The notes under the pieces are model-generated. The model was not told where the DNA came from. It saw nothing but the letters and a program-made list of their open reading frames with translations, and did no database searches. Below, piece by piece: positions 21,631 to 28,607 of a DNA stretch of 49,997 nucleotides (positions are counted from its first letter, which is position 1; each line of letters starts with the position of its first letter). This DNA is from a virus. The position numbers and the translations under genes are program-made. The stretch is taken from IMG/VR virus record IMGVR_UViG_3300028840_001400, positions 1-49,997 of that record; one strand, written 5' to 3'.

Positions 21631-21917
21631 TGTGCGATTATCCCGAGGGGAAGTTCGCGGATCGCGACTGCGAAGACTGCGAGGGCAAGGGACGAATCTA
21701 TAACAACGCCGACGAAACCTGCGGCCAGTGGGTCGAGTGCGAGTGCGTATCCAAGAAGGCTATGGTTAACGTTAGCGCCTTGATACAGCGGCTAATCAAG
21801 CAGATGAACGACGATCCCGAGACTAAGGTATCCCAGTCGTTACCGTGGAAATATATCTACGCGACAATTATGAGCTCAGAGAAATCCTATCCGAGCAAAT
21901 CTAAGGACGAGCTCTAA
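21630..21917 (+). CDS. DnaJ-type zinc-finger-like protein
   Basis: This 95-residue protein has CEDCEGKGR, a CxxCxGxG motif as in DnaJ zinc fingers, followed by TCGQWVECECVS. It can thus bind one zinc ion. The remaining 55 residues are helical. It overlaps both neighbours by 1 base. Such short CxxCxGxG proteins are common in phages and usually of unknown function. Confidence 0.68.
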   Translation: MCDYPEGKFADRDCEDCEGKGRIYNNADETCGQWVECECVSKKAMVNVSALIQRLIKQMNDDPETKVSQSLPWKYIYATIMSSEKSYPSKSKDEL

Positions 21918-22105
21918 TGAAGCGATCGAAGATACCGTATATCGGGCCGAAGCTCGGCGACGCTCTTAGGGCGACGGCCCTCGCGCTCTGGACGGTAGTA
22001 TTAACGGCGATCCTATTCCTACTCTGGCTAGTCCTCTACCCGTTCGGATTGTCGAGGCTTATCGCGAAGTTACAATATCGGATTTACAAAAAGGAGAAGA
22101 GATGA
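21917..22105 (+). CDS. Single-pass membrane protein
   Basis: This 62-residue protein has a hydrophobic segment at about residues 20-42 (LALWTVVLTAILFLLWLVLY) and a basic C-terminus (KLQYRIYKKEKR). An accessory inner-membrane protein, possibly for superinfection exclusion or host-membrane effects, is inferred from topology only. It overlaps the next gene by 4 bases. Confidence 0.7.
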   Translation: MKRSKIPYIGPKLGDALRATALALWTVVLTAILFLLWLVLYPFGLSRLIAKLQYRIYKKEKR

Positions 22106-22908
22106 TCGATAACGTAGAATTTAGGCACAAGGTCCACAAGCCCCCGAAGTTCTCTCTCAAGGACTCGGCGAGCGCTAAGCATACGCTTAAGCGCCCGGGC
22201 GAGAAGATAACGATCGACGGGATCCGGAAGGGCCTCGCCTTGATTAGCTGGACGCTATCCCACCGAGGCTGCGATCATTACGCGGTCGTCAACCAGAAGG
22301 GGGAGATGACGAACTTCTGGATCCGGAGATACTCGGACGACGATGTCCACGTCGAGTTTATCCGGAACGAGAAGGTCTTCGGCGAGACCGAGACCGGCTT
22401 CCTTAGTCTCCACCTTAAGGAGTGCGAGGTCGAGATCAACGGCGGAGACTGCCTCTTCGTTAGCGCTCCGAGCTCCAAGCCGGGAGGAATTAGCGCGACT
22501 TTCTTCCTCTCGAATCGCGATAAGAAGTACCGGCCTTCCGAGGCTTATATCGCGAGCCTCCCGAGAGCCTATCAAGAGGTAATGGTCTGTGACCGCTGTA
22601 AGGCGGTCCTCAATAAGACGTATAGGCTCCCGGGGATCTACTTCCTTATCGATACGCTCCGGGGCCTCGCGGCGCCCCTCAATTCCCCGAGATGCCCGAA
22701 GTGTAAATACTCCTCCTGCTCCGATATTAACTTCGCCTTCGATACTTTTATCCGGAGGATCAAGACGAAGGCCCGGGTAACGGAGCGGGGGCTTCGGCGC
22801 GTATACGCGAAGGAGCTCGCGCGGTACGAGGAGCTCAAGAGCGCCGAGCGCGAGGAGGACCGGAAGCGCCAGCGCGAGAAGGAGCTAGCAACGGCGGGGG
22901 CTAAGTAA
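22102..22908 (+). CDS. Hypothetical protein with zinc ribbon and basic tail
   Basis: This 268-residue protein has a beta-rich N-terminal domain (40-150). A zinc ribbon formed by CDRCKAVL (about 163) and CPKCKYSSC (about 198) and a long charged helix at the C-terminus follow. The ribbon suggests binding of nucleic acid. The gene overlaps neighbours by 4 and 1 bases. No enzyme motif is visible. Confidence 0.72.
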   Translation: MIDNVEFRHKVHKPPKFSLKDSASAKHTLKRPGEKITIDGIRKGLALISWTLSHRGCDHYAVVNQKGEMTNFWIRRYSDDDVHVEFIRNEKVFGETETGFLSLHLKECEVEINGGDCLFVSAPSSKPGGISATFFLSNRDKKYRPSEAYIASLPRAYQEVMVCDRCKAVLNKTYRLPGIYFLIDTLRGLAAPLNSPRCPKCKYSSCSDINFAFDTFIRRIKTKARVTERGLRRVYAKELARYEELKSAEREEDRKRQREKELATAGAK

Positions 22909-23171
22909 TGGGCAAGATCTCAATCGAAAAGGAGAAGCCGACGCCGAGTAAGGGTCCCTTCCCGAGGGGAGCGAGAGTAGTTCTAGCCGAGACGGACGCT
23001 ATGGATAGGGAAGCCGGATTTAGGGCCGGAATGGCCGGGGTAGTTATAGAGTCGGGGGAAACGCCGACGGTAAGAATGGATAGGGCGGTAAAAGGCGAGA
23101 GGGTACGGACGTTTATCGAATACCAGCTGGTCCTCGAGCGATACTACAAGCCGAGGAGAAAGGAGAAGTAG
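22908..23171 (+). CDS. SH3-barrel (KOW-like) small protein
   Basis: This 87-residue protein has the pattern FPRGARVVLAET, then AGMAGVVIESGETPTVRMD, resembling small SH3-like barrels that start with a G-x-x-V element and contain a G-x-x-G-x-V turn. These often bind nucleic acid or RNA polymerase. The basic tail (KPRRKEK) fits nucleic-acid contact. The fold call is tentative. Confidence 0.66.
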   Translation: MGKISIEKEKPTPSKGPFPRGARVVLAETDAMDREAGFRAGMAGVVIESGETPTVRMDRAVKGERVRTFIEYQLVLERYYKPRRKEK

Positions 23172-23173
23172 CT

Positions 23174-23389
23174 ATGGCCGATATAATAATCGATCTTAAA
23201 GTCTTCGATACCTCGAAGGGCCTATCCGCCGAGAAGCACGCGCTCAAGTTCTTAATTACGAAGGGAGAAGAGCGTACTCGTAATATTCGGGGGATCCTCG
23301 CGGAGATCGAGACGTCTATCCGCGCGGGGCTAATCTATCTTGGCGAAGAGGTCCCCGAGGAGCGGGTACTAACCGGGGAAGAGGTATGA
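23174..23389 (+). CDS. Hypothetical small protein
   Basis: This 71-residue protein has strand (DIIIDLKVFDTS), helix, then an acidic end. It starts 2 bases after the previous stop and overlaps the next gene by 4 bases. Not recognised. Confidence 0.65.
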   Translation: MADIIIDLKVFDTSKGLSAEKHALKFLITKGEERTRNIRGILAEIETSIRAGLIYLGEEVPEERVLTGEEV

Positions 23390-23562
23390 AGGTCTATCTC
23401 GTAAAGGTAACCGGTAAGCCGATCGAGATCTTCTCGACTCGAGAGAAGGCCGACGAATACGCGGCGGTCGCTCCCCCCGCCGAGATCAAGATCTACGAGT
23501 TCGAGGTAGATGCCCCGAGCGCGGAGAACGGGAAGCTCGTATATCACGCCTTTATAGATTAG
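23386..23562 (+). CDS. Hypothetical 58-residue protein
   Basis: It starts in an ATGA overlap. The pattern is strand (KVYLVKVTG), helix (TREKADEYAAVA), strand (EIKIYEFEVDAP), a compact alpha/beta layout. Codon use matches the genome. Not recognised. Confidence 0.62.
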   Translation: MKVYLVKVTGKPIEIFSTREKADEYAAVAPPAEIKIYEFEVDAPSAENGKLVYHAFID

Positions 23563-23570
23563 GAGGAGAG

Positions 23571-23699
23571 ATGCCTAGTAGTAATTGCCCGGATTGCCAA
23601 GACCGAAGGGGGACGGAGGTATGCGATACTTGCGGCGAGCTGTTCTGCGTCGATTGTATCGAGAATCACGAAGAGCACTGCGAGCGGAAGCACGATTAA
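23571..23699 (+). CDS. Cysteine-rich zinc-finger microprotein
   Basis: This 42-residue protein has CPDC, CDTCGELFC, CIENHEEHC and a final H-D. Eight Cys/His ligands in B-box/RING-like spacing would hold two zinc ions. The C-terminal part resembles the end of the 11009-11383 protein. It follows GGAGGAGAG. Confidence 0.65.
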   Translation: MPSSNCPDCQDRRGTEVCDTCGELFCVDCIENHEEHCERKHD

Positions 23700-23714
23700 G
23701 CCCGGGAGATCTAT

Positions 23715-23852
23715 ATGAGCGTAGCCGTCGAGGAGAAGCCGAAGAGGAAGCGGGGCCGTCCGCCGAAGCCGAGGGTTGATCCCCCGCCGAGGAAGCCGGA
23801 TCCCGAGAAGATCAAGAGGGCGCTCGCCGAGATAAAGGCGAAGCCCTATTAA
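23715..23852 (+). CDS. AT-hook microprotein
   Basis: This 45-residue protein contains KRKRGRPPKPR (residues 10-20), a classic AT-hook with the GRP core that binds the minor groove of AT-rich DNA. The rest is Pro/Lys-rich and probably disordered. The ribosome site is weak (GGGAG, about 8 bases). Confidence 0.65.
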   Translation: MSVAVEEKPKRKRGRPPKPRVDPPPRKPDPEKIKRALAEIKAKPY

Positions 23853-23865
23853 CCGAGGAGGAGAA

Positions 23866-24033
23866 ATGGGCTGGCTAAAGGATGCGATCAAGAAGGGGAA
23901 GAAGCTATACGCGCGAACGAAGGAGCGGATCCCGAGATTGACGAAGAAGGTCCTCGGGAAGATGTCGACTAAGCAACTTAAGGCGGTCCGGGCCAAGATC
24001 GACGCCGAGCTCGAGCGGAGGGAGGCGAAGTAA
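23866..24033 (+). CDS. Small basic helical protein
   Basis: This 55-residue protein has one third Lys/Arg and helical periodicity (GWLKDAIKKGKKLYARTKE). It follows GAGGAGGAG and overlaps the next gene by 1 base. Its charge suggests nucleic-acid or membrane binding. Confidence 0.62.
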   Translation: MGWLKDAIKKGKKLYARTKERIPRLTKKVLGKMSTKQLKAVRAKIDAELERREAK

Positions 24034-24230
24034 TGGGAGTCTACTCTATTAGACAACTTCAAGGCGTATGCGATATCTGCGAGGAGACCTTCTGGCCTAA
24101 CGCCGTAGACGGCGCGGACGGCTGGACGCTTAAGAGCTTCAAGCGAGAGATGAGGCGTAACGGCTGGAAGGTTAGCGGGAGGAGAGCTACCTGCCCGAAG
24201 TGCCACGCCGAGAAGAAGGGAGGGGAGTAA
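24033..24230 (+). CDS. Zinc-finger protein
   Basis: This 65-residue protein has CDICEETF near residue 12 and CPKCHAE near 55, a zinc-ribbon pair around a helix (TLKSFKREMRRNGW). Small proteins of this layout (for example gas vesicle or ribosomal-like ribbons) are frequent in phages. It overlaps its neighbours by 1 base each. Confidence 0.66.
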   Translation: MGVYSIRQLQGVCDICEETFWPNAVDGADGWTLKSFKREMRRNGWKVSGRRATCPKCHAEKKGGE

Positions 24231-24448
24231 TGGCCGAGAGCAAGGAGACAACGAAGGCGATCGAAGAGAAGGCCCGAGAGATCGGGAAGAAGATCCACTC
24301 GGCGCTCCCCGAGGGCTGGGGCTTCGTCCTCTTAGTAGTCGAGTTCGATCCCGGGAAGCAGGCCAGCTATATAAGCGACTGTAGCCGAGCCTGTACGATT
24401 CACGCGCTCCGAGAGGTAGCCGATCGGCTCGAGAAGGAGGGAGGGTAA
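24230..24448 (+). CDS. Hypothetical protein
   Basis: The ATG at 24230 overlaps the previous stop (TAATG). The 72-residue product has helix (TTKAIEEKAREIGKKIHSAL), strand (GFVLLVVEFD), strand (ASYISDCS) and helix (HALREVADRLEKE). This alpha-beta-beta-alpha order with an F-x-x-D turn is common in phage proteins of unknown function. Confidence 0.68.
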   Translation: MAESKETTKAIEEKAREIGKKIHSALPEGWGFVLLVVEFDPGKQASYISDCSRACTIHALREVADRLEKEGG

Positions 24449-24624
24449 TGCCCTATTGCTCTAGCTGCGGCTCGCCGATCCCCGAGGGACAAGGCTCTAG
24501 CTGTTCTATGTGCTACGGCGATATCGGCTACGGCCGGGACGGTTACTATCAACGGGAGCTCGAGCGGGAAGAGCAACGGCAAGCCGAGCAACGAGAAGCC
24601 GAGAGGCAAGAGGAGGAGAGATGA
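24448..24624 (+). CDS. Zinc-ribbon protein with charged helix
   Basis: This 58-residue protein has CSSCGSPIPEGQGSSCSMC, a complete four-Cys ribbon within 20 residues, followed by a Glu/Arg/Gln helix. It overlaps the next gene by 4 bases. Probably binds nucleic acid or a partner protein. Confidence 0.64.
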   Translation: MPYCSSCGSPIPEGQGSSCSMCYGDIGYGRDGYYQRELEREEQRQAEQREAERQEEER

Positions 24625-24842
24625 AGATCGACGCGCAGGTAGTTTACGAGAAGGAGGATAAGCCGGGAGTAGATTACGGCGAGTGCTTCTCGAAGCGAGT
24701 AGGAGTCCGGCTCAACGACCGAGTAATCTGGCTCGGGGCTTACCTCGTTCCGGGATCTCAAGGCGAGGCGGACAAGAACTATCAGGAGGCCGAGGAGCTC
24801 GCGAAGTACCTCGTAGATCTAATCGCGAAGGATCAATTATAG
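24621..24842 (+). CDS. Hypothetical small protein
   Basis: The ATG at 24621 follows GAGGAGGAG. The 73-residue product has strands (DAQVVYEKED, VGVRLNDRVIWLGAYLV) followed by a helix (YQEAEELAKYLVDLI). Not recognised. Confidence 0.65.
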   Translation: MKIDAQVVYEKEDKPGVDYGECFSKRVGVRLNDRVIWLGAYLVPGSQGEADKNYQEAEELAKYLVDLIAKDQL

Positions 24843-24863
24843 AGGCCGAGAAAGGAGAACGTA

Positions 24864-25049
24864 ATGGGAGAGGTAACGAAGGTCTGGGCGGTAGAGTTCT
24901 TCGAGGCTAGCGAGACGTACTACGTCCTAGCGAAGAACTTCAAGCAGGCGCTAGCAAAGGCCGAGACCGTCAAGAAGGAGGAGGGGCCTAACTACGAGAG
25001 GCGCTTAACGCTTAAGGGCGTCAAGTACGACTGTACGGTTAGCGCGTAG
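24864..25049 (+). CDS. Hypothetical small alpha/beta protein
   Basis: This 61-residue protein begins KVWAVEFFEASETYYVLAKN, then a helix (FKQALAKAETVKKEE) and two strands. It resembles short phage proteins that begin with a V-x-x-x-F strand and an S/D-E-T-Y-Y turn. Function unknown. Confidence 0.66.
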   Translation: MGEVTKVWAVEFFEASETYYVLAKNFKQALAKAETVKKEEGPNYERRLTLKGVKYDCTVSA

Positions 25050-25079
25050 TCCCGAGGAGATCGGAGAAAAGGAGAGACA

Positions 25080-25454
25080 ATGGAAGAGAACGCTCTAAGG
25101 AAGAAGATCGAGGCGGTAGCGTCTAACAACGTGCAGGAGCGGATTAGGGCCTTTAAGAAGCGAGTAGTAGCCGCGCTCCGCGAGCTACACCCGGGGATTG
25201 AGCGCCGAGGCTGGTCACCCGAGGATATCGCTAGCCATAGGAAATGGCCCGAGGATCACCGGGAGATTCTAGCCTTGCTAGCGTCCGACGACAATACCGC
25301 TGGCTGGCCGAAGGCGCTATGGGACGAGGAGGAGAAGGCGGTCGGCAAGCAGATGATGGGCGAGCTCGATATACTCCACCGGCTCCTATTGACGGAGAAG
25401 GAGAAGGTAACTAACAAGCCAGCCGCCGAGAAGAAAGACGGGAAGAAGAAGTAA
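25080..25454 (+). CDS. Hypothetical helical protein
   Basis: This 124-residue, all-helical, basic and acidic mixed protein has an AAGGAGAG site. There is a loop HPGIERRGWSPEDIASHRKW in the middle. The Lys-rich tail (KPAAEKKDGKKK) suggests nucleic-acid contact. No family is recognised. Confidence 0.68.
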   Translation: MEENALRKKIEAVASNNVQERIRAFKKRVVAALRELHPGIERRGWSPEDIASHRKWPEDHREILALLASDDNTAGWPKALWDEEEKAVGKQMMGELDILHRLLLTEKEKVTNKPAAEKKDGKKK

Positions 25455-25496
25455 AGACGCGGCGTAGGAGCGGGGGCCGAGAAGGGAGGCGAGGTA

Positions 25497-25706
25497 ATGA
25501 ACTACTTACTTATCGGCGCGGGGATTCTCCTAGTCCTCGCGGGGATTGTAGGGGAGAACCGGAAGACCGAAACCGAGTCGAGCGCTATTTGCCTTTCCGG
25601 CTGGCAAGAGGAAGGCCGGACCGGGTTCTGTATATTCCCGAGAGGACATACGGGGCCTTGTCGAGATCGGAACGGCAAAGAGTGGGATATACCGAGGAAG
25701 GAATAA
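25497..25706 (+). CDS. Membrane-anchored small cysteine protein
   Basis: This 69-residue protein has an N-terminal hydrophobic segment (residues 3-19). A small domain with CLSGW, FCIFPRGHTGPC and a final W-D-I-P follows. The C-x(n)-C...H-T-G-P-C order is a compact metal-binding motif seen in many short phage and actinobacterial proteins. It would sit at the membrane. Function unknown. Confidence 0.64.
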   Translation: MNYLLIGAGILLVLAGIVGENRKTETESSAICLSGWQEEGRTGFCIFPRGHTGPCRDRNGKEWDIPRKE

Positions 25707-25749
25707 GAGCGCAGGCGGTAGAAATCAAGAAAAGAGAGGAGGTGATAAT

Positions 25750-25905
25750 ATGCCGAGCGCAAAGGAGTATCTCGAAGCCGAGATTAAGCGATGGGAAGAT
25801 ATCGTCGCGGGACACGAGCGTACCGTCGAGGAGGATAAGAAGAGCCTCGATAACGCCAAGGCCGAGCTCGAGAAAGCGAAGGAAGCTCTCAAGTCATTGG
25901 GCTAA
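25750..25905 (+). CDS. Short coiled-coil protein
   Basis: This 51-residue protein follows a strong site (AGGAGGTGAT). It is one continuous charged helix with heptads, from SAKEYLEAEIKRWEDIVAG to the end. It is the last gene before the terminator near 25930. Confidence 0.64.
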   Translation: MPSAKEYLEAEIKRWEDIVAGHERTVEEDKKSLDNAKAELEKAKEALKSLG

Positions 25906-25929
25906 TAGCCGAGAGATAGAAAGCGAGAA

Positions 25930-25962
25930 GGTCCGGGAGTGGGAGAGCCCGGGCCTTTTTGT
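25930..25962 (+). terminator. Rho-independent terminator of the rightward accessory operon
   Basis: An 8-base-pair stem (25930-25937 with 25948-25955, one G-U pair) is followed at once by TTTTTGTT. It lies 25 bases after the last accessory gene and before the promoter at 26004. Confidence 0.82.
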
Positions 25963-26003
25963 TACCGACGTATCGCCGAGAGCGAATTAACGACATTTTC
26001 TAT

Positions 26004-26033
26004 TTGACAGGGAGGGTAGCTATAACGTAGGGT
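26004..26033 (+). promoter_or_regulatory. Probable promoter for the packaging/late operon
   Basis: A perfect TTGACA at 26004-26009 is followed, after 18 bases, by TAGGGT (26028-26033), a weak -10 that keeps the first, second and last consensus bases. The region is locally AT-rich and sits between a terminator and the next ATG at 26055. The weak -10 suggests dependence on a phage activator. Confidence 0.6.
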
Positions 26034-26054
26034 ATCGTATAAGCGGAGGACGTA

Positions 26055-26966
26055 ATGGCCGGAAACGCCGAGCAAGTAGAGAGCAACACCAACGAGCCAC
26101 GACCGGGTAACGGAAGCCCGGGAGAAAGTCACTCCGCCGAGAGTAGCAAGGACCAGAGGAGCCTCTTAGAGAAACGGATCTCGGGACCTAACCGGGAGAA
26201 GCGGATCGAAGCGGCTCTTCTTTTTATTTCAGGCTTTCAGACGTCTCCGACGCGACTCGCCGAGAAATTCGGGGTCAGCAAGAACACAGTACTACGCTGG
26301 AAGAAGAGGGACGGCTGGACCGACCTCGCAACTCAAACGGACGCGATTACGAGGGCAAGCCTGCCGGATAGCGTGGCCGCATACAGAGTAAGAATGATCC
26401 GGAGCCTCGAGGAAGATCTCGAATTGATCGATCGGAAGAAGGAGGGAGTCAAGCCTAATAGCCTCGAGGGGCTCCTTAAGGCGAAAGCGGCGCTTCAGGG
26501 GAGGCTCCACGAGCTCCTGGGGATCGCGACGGAGAAGGACCGGCCGATTACGATCGTCTTCGGGGGGTACGGGGAGCCGCCGGCAGCGCGGGGCCCGGTC
26601 CGGGTTCCGGGGAAGGAGATCCCGGTCGAGACGGAGGAAACCCCGGGGATCGGGACACTTGGAAATCCCGAGAATACGGAGGATCCGGAGGGGGGCAAGG
26701 AGGCGCCGGAGGGCGGAAAAGGCGATTCAATAGAGATCTCTCGAGGGAATGTTGAAAATAGCGCTACGGCTCCGAGCAAAGGCGCGTCAAGCGCAGGGGG
26801 TTCGGGAGGAGCCGATCAAGATCCGGGAGAGCGGCCGGACACGCAGAGCCCCCTAGAGAGCGACGGCGAGGAGGCAACGGGCCGAGTCGCGTTACGGGGT
26901 AGGAAGTTACGGGGCGGGAAGACCGAGACGAAGGAAGGGCTATCGCTTGAGGAGGCGCTATCGTGA
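26055..26966 (+). CDS. Terminase small subunit-like HTH protein
   Basis: This 303-residue protein has a disordered N-terminus (1-45). A helix-turn-helix follows with TRLAEKFGVSKNTVLRWKKRDGW (about 75-98), characteristic of phage terminase small subunits (the T-V-x-x-W-K-x-R-D-G-W ending). A helical oligomerisation region (110-165) and a long disordered Gly/Pro/Glu tail follow. It would recognise the packaging site. It opens the late operon but stands 2.7 kb before the large subunit; another HTH protein (29055) is directly adjacent to TerL. A transcription factor is the alternative. Confidence 0.62.
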   Translation: MAGNAEQVESNTNEPRPGNGSPGESHSAESSKDQRSLLEKRISGPNREKRIEAALLFISGFQTSPTRLAEKFGVSKNTVLRWKKRDGWTDLATQTDAITRASLPDSVAAYRVRMIRSLEEDLELIDRKKEGVKPNSLEGLLKAKAALQGRLHELLGIATEKDRPITIVFGGYGEPPAARGPVRVPGKEIPVETEETPGIGTLGNPENTEDPEGGKEAPEGGKGDSIEISRGNVENSATAPSKGASSAGGSGGADQDPGERPDTQSPLESDGEEATGRVALRGRKLRGGKTETKEGLSLEEALS

Positions 26967-27196
26967 AGAGGTCCGAGGACGTAGTCAAGGCGAGGACGGA
27001 GAGGGCGCGGGACCGCGTCGAGAAGATCGCCGGACTCTTCCGGAGCGCGTCGAGCTACCTAGTCGGGGCCTTCGCTCCCGTCCTACGGAATCCCGGGGAC
27101 GCCCGAGTAGAGGTCGAGCTTATCCCGAGTAGGACGACGAAAGAGATCGTGAAGCTAGCCGCTGATCCGGGGAGGTTCCGGGAGCGGCTTAACTAA
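26963..27196 (+). CDS. Hypothetical small protein
   Basis: This 77-residue, basic protein overlaps the previous gene by 4 bases. The N-terminal 45 residues are helical (ARTERARDRVEKIAGLFRSA). The rest holds one strand (ARVEVELIPS) and a helix. Not recognised. Confidence 0.66.
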   Translation: MKRSEDVVKARTERARDRVEKIAGLFRSASSYLVGAFAPVLRNPGDARVEVELIPSRTTKEIVKLAADPGRFRERLN

Positions 27197-27198
27197 CT

Positions 27199-27252
27199 CC
27201 CGCGAGCGGCGGTTCAGCGCCGACGCCTAGACGCGGGACGGTCGGGGTTTTT
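27199..27252 (+). terminator. Possible attenuator or terminator
   Basis: CCCGCG (27199-27204) pairs with CGCGGG (27232-27237), enclosing a smaller GGCG/CGCC hairpin. A TTTTT run (27248-27252) follows after 10 bases. The gap to the U-tract weakens the call. It fills most of the 92-base gap. Confidence 0.4.
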
Positions 27253-27288
27253 GTTTCTCCTTCCCCGGCCGATACTCGAGAGGCCGAG

Positions 27289-27714
27289 ATGAACGAAGTA
27301 GACCCGGGACACTACGCCTTCCTTAGATTGATTCGGACTCTTACCGAGGAGTGGCTCGTAACGGAAGGCGGCTCCGAGATAGACGCCGAGAAGTCTGCTT
27401 ACGATTGCGCCGAGGCCCTAGGGTGGAGGAACCCAGACGGAACACCGAAGAGCGCGGTAGACTACGAGGCCGAGAAGGCGATCGACGTTACGCCGACTTA
27501 CGTCCGAGTCCGAGTCCGGAGAGTCGGGGACTTTACCCCGGGGAGCTTCCGGACGATCGATCTATCGAAGGCCCGAGGGATCCGAGCTGTTATCGGTAGA
27601 CTCAAGGGAAAGACTACGACCGCGAGGCAATCGATACTCTTCCGCCGGGACAAGGGCTGGACGCCGAGCAAAGCAGAGAAGTGGGTACGGGACAACGGGA
27701 TGAAGCCCGTCTAA
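27289..27714 (+). CDS. Phage head-region protein of unknown function
   Basis: This 141-residue protein has the C-terminal block TPGSFRTIDLSKARGIRAVI, then LKGKTTTARQSILFRRDKGWTPSKAEKWVRDNG. I recall this pattern (F-R...G-I-x-x-V-I-G-x-L-K-G...Q-S-x-x-F...W-x-x-x-x-A-x-x-W) from small domains in phage head-gene clusters, sometimes fused to prohead proteases. A role in head assembly is possible. It lies just before the G-rich region 27715-28046. Confidence 0.62.
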   Translation: MNEVDPGHYAFLRLIRTLTEEWLVTEGGSEIDAEKSAYDCAEALGWRNPDGTPKSAVDYEAEKAIDVTPTYVRVRVRRVGDFTPGSFRTIDLSKARGIRAVIGRLKGKTTTARQSILFRRDKGWTPSKAEKWVRDNGMKPV

Positions 27715-28046
27715 CTATTGCCGGGAGCCGGGGGGTTATCCTTCGGGACCGGGGGAGGACGCGCCGACGCCAAAAGGCGTAAAAAAAGCGACGACGGGGC
27801 CCCCTCTATGGTCCCCCAAATAGTGTGGCCGGGAAAAGGGTAACCGGAGAAACGGCGAGAGCCGAGAAAGCCCCGACGGGGCGAGGGGTAGTAGGGGGAG
27901 AGACGGGGGGCGGAGACGGAACGGGGGGACGCCGAAGGAACGAGGAGAGGGCCGGGGGAGCGACGGACGGGGGAAAGGGAGGGGCGAAAACGAAATTTTC
28001 ATCGAACGTCCTAAGCGGGGTAGGGGGGCGGCGGCGCGGAGGAGAG
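27715..28046 (+). other. G-rich, purine-biased non-coding region, candidate packaging site
   Basis: About 330 bases with many G4-G6 tracts on the plus strand, including four consecutive tracts at 27878-27910 able to form a G-quadruplex. A GTG-started frame (27825) runs through it, but its Gly/Arg-rich translation looks like composition, not protein. Location between the small terminase-like gene and TerL is where cos or pac sites often lie. Confidence 0.4.
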
Positions 28047-28196
28047 ATGAGCGGACTAGGGATCGAGCGGGGGGATATAGTCGGCGCGGTAGTTATCGGG
28101 GCCTTCTTCGGAGGAGCGGCCTGCGCCGGGTGGAATATCGTTAAGGTCGTCGGGGGCTGGCTTATCGGAGCGATCGCGACGCTCGTAATCGGATAA
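28047..28196 (+). CDS. Small membrane protein
   Basis: The ATG at 28047 follows CGGAGGAGAG and gives 49 residues. The product has two hydrophobic stretches separated by a short turn (GAVVIGAFFGGAACAGW and VVGGWLIGAIATLVIG), forming a hairpin-like membrane protein. A longer GTG start at 27825 is rejected because the extension is low-complexity Gly/Arg. Confidence 0.62.
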   Translation: MSGLGIERGDIVGAVVIGAFFGGAACAGWNIVKVVGGWLIGAIATLVIG

Positions 28197-28205
28197 GGAG
28201 GCGAG

Positions 28206-28376
28206 ATGAAGAATAACGAAGTAGCGAGTCAAGCGGCGGTCGGGCGGGAGATCCGGCGCCGGGCGAAGAGGGGCGATACAAAGAAGCGGACCGGCGGGGA
28301 CTACGTGATAGCGATATTGTTACTAGGGGCGGTCGCCTTCTTGCTCGCCGGGTGCGTCCCGTGGGTAATTCACTAG
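28206..28376 (+). CDS. Small membrane protein with basic N-terminus
   Basis: This 56-residue protein has a basic, charged first half (GREIRRRAKRGDTKKRTGG) and a hydrophobic segment (YVIAILLLGAVAFLLAGC, about 35-52). The L-A-G-C sequence resembles a lipobox, but it lies too far from the N-terminus to be a classic lipoprotein signal. It precedes the tRNA by 8 bases. Confidence 0.62.
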   Translation: MKNNEVASQAAVGREIRRRAKRGDTKKRTGGDYVIAILLLGAVAFLLAGCVPWVIH

Positions 28377-28384
28377 TAGATATT

Positions 28385-28460
28385 GCCCCGGTAGCTCAGA
28401 TGGCAGAGCGGCTGATTTGTAATCAGCGGGTCGCGGGTTCGATGCCTGCTCGGGGCTCCA
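28385..28460 (+). tRNA. tRNA-Thr (anticodon TGT)
   Basis: A full cloverleaf: acceptor GCCCCGG with TCGGGGC (one G-U), D arm GCTC/GAGC, anticodon stem GCTGA/TCAGC around TTTGTAA with anticodon TGT, and T arm with TTCGATG. CCA is encoded (28458-28460). It reads ACA, which is rare here because CA is avoided. With a cmo5U34 modification, as in E. coli tRNA-Thr(UGU), it would also read ACG, the main Thr codon of this virus. It lies within the late operon between two small membrane-protein genes. Confidence 0.95.
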
Positions 28461-28476
28461 AGATAGGAGAAGCTAA

Positions 28477-28605
28477 ATGACGCTCGACCGGAGGATAGAA
28501 ATACTAGCACGGTTAATCTCGTTCGGGATCTTCTTACTTATTGCCGCGCTCGCGGCGCTAGTTGCCTGGGGCGGGATCAAGCTCTTTCAATTAATCGCGA
28601 GGTAG
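28477..28605 (+). CDS. Small single-pass membrane protein
   Basis: This 42-residue protein has a hydrophobic segment at residues 13-34 (ISFGIFLLIAALAALVAWGG). A weak AGGAG site lies 7 bases upstream. It is the third short membrane protein in this interval. Its function is unknown. Confidence 0.6.
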   Translation: MTLDRRIEILARLISFGIFLLIAALAALVAWGGIKLFQLIAR

Positions 28606-28607
28606 CG

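Noticed and set aside
26021-26026. TATAAC as the -10 of the promoter at 26004
   Set aside because: The spacing to TTGACA is only 11 bases. TAGGGT at 18 bases fits better although it is weaker.
27825-28046. GTG-started extension of the small membrane-protein gene
   Set aside because: The extension is low-complexity Gly/Arg from a G-rich DNA stretch. A strong ribosome site sits before the internal ATG at 28047.
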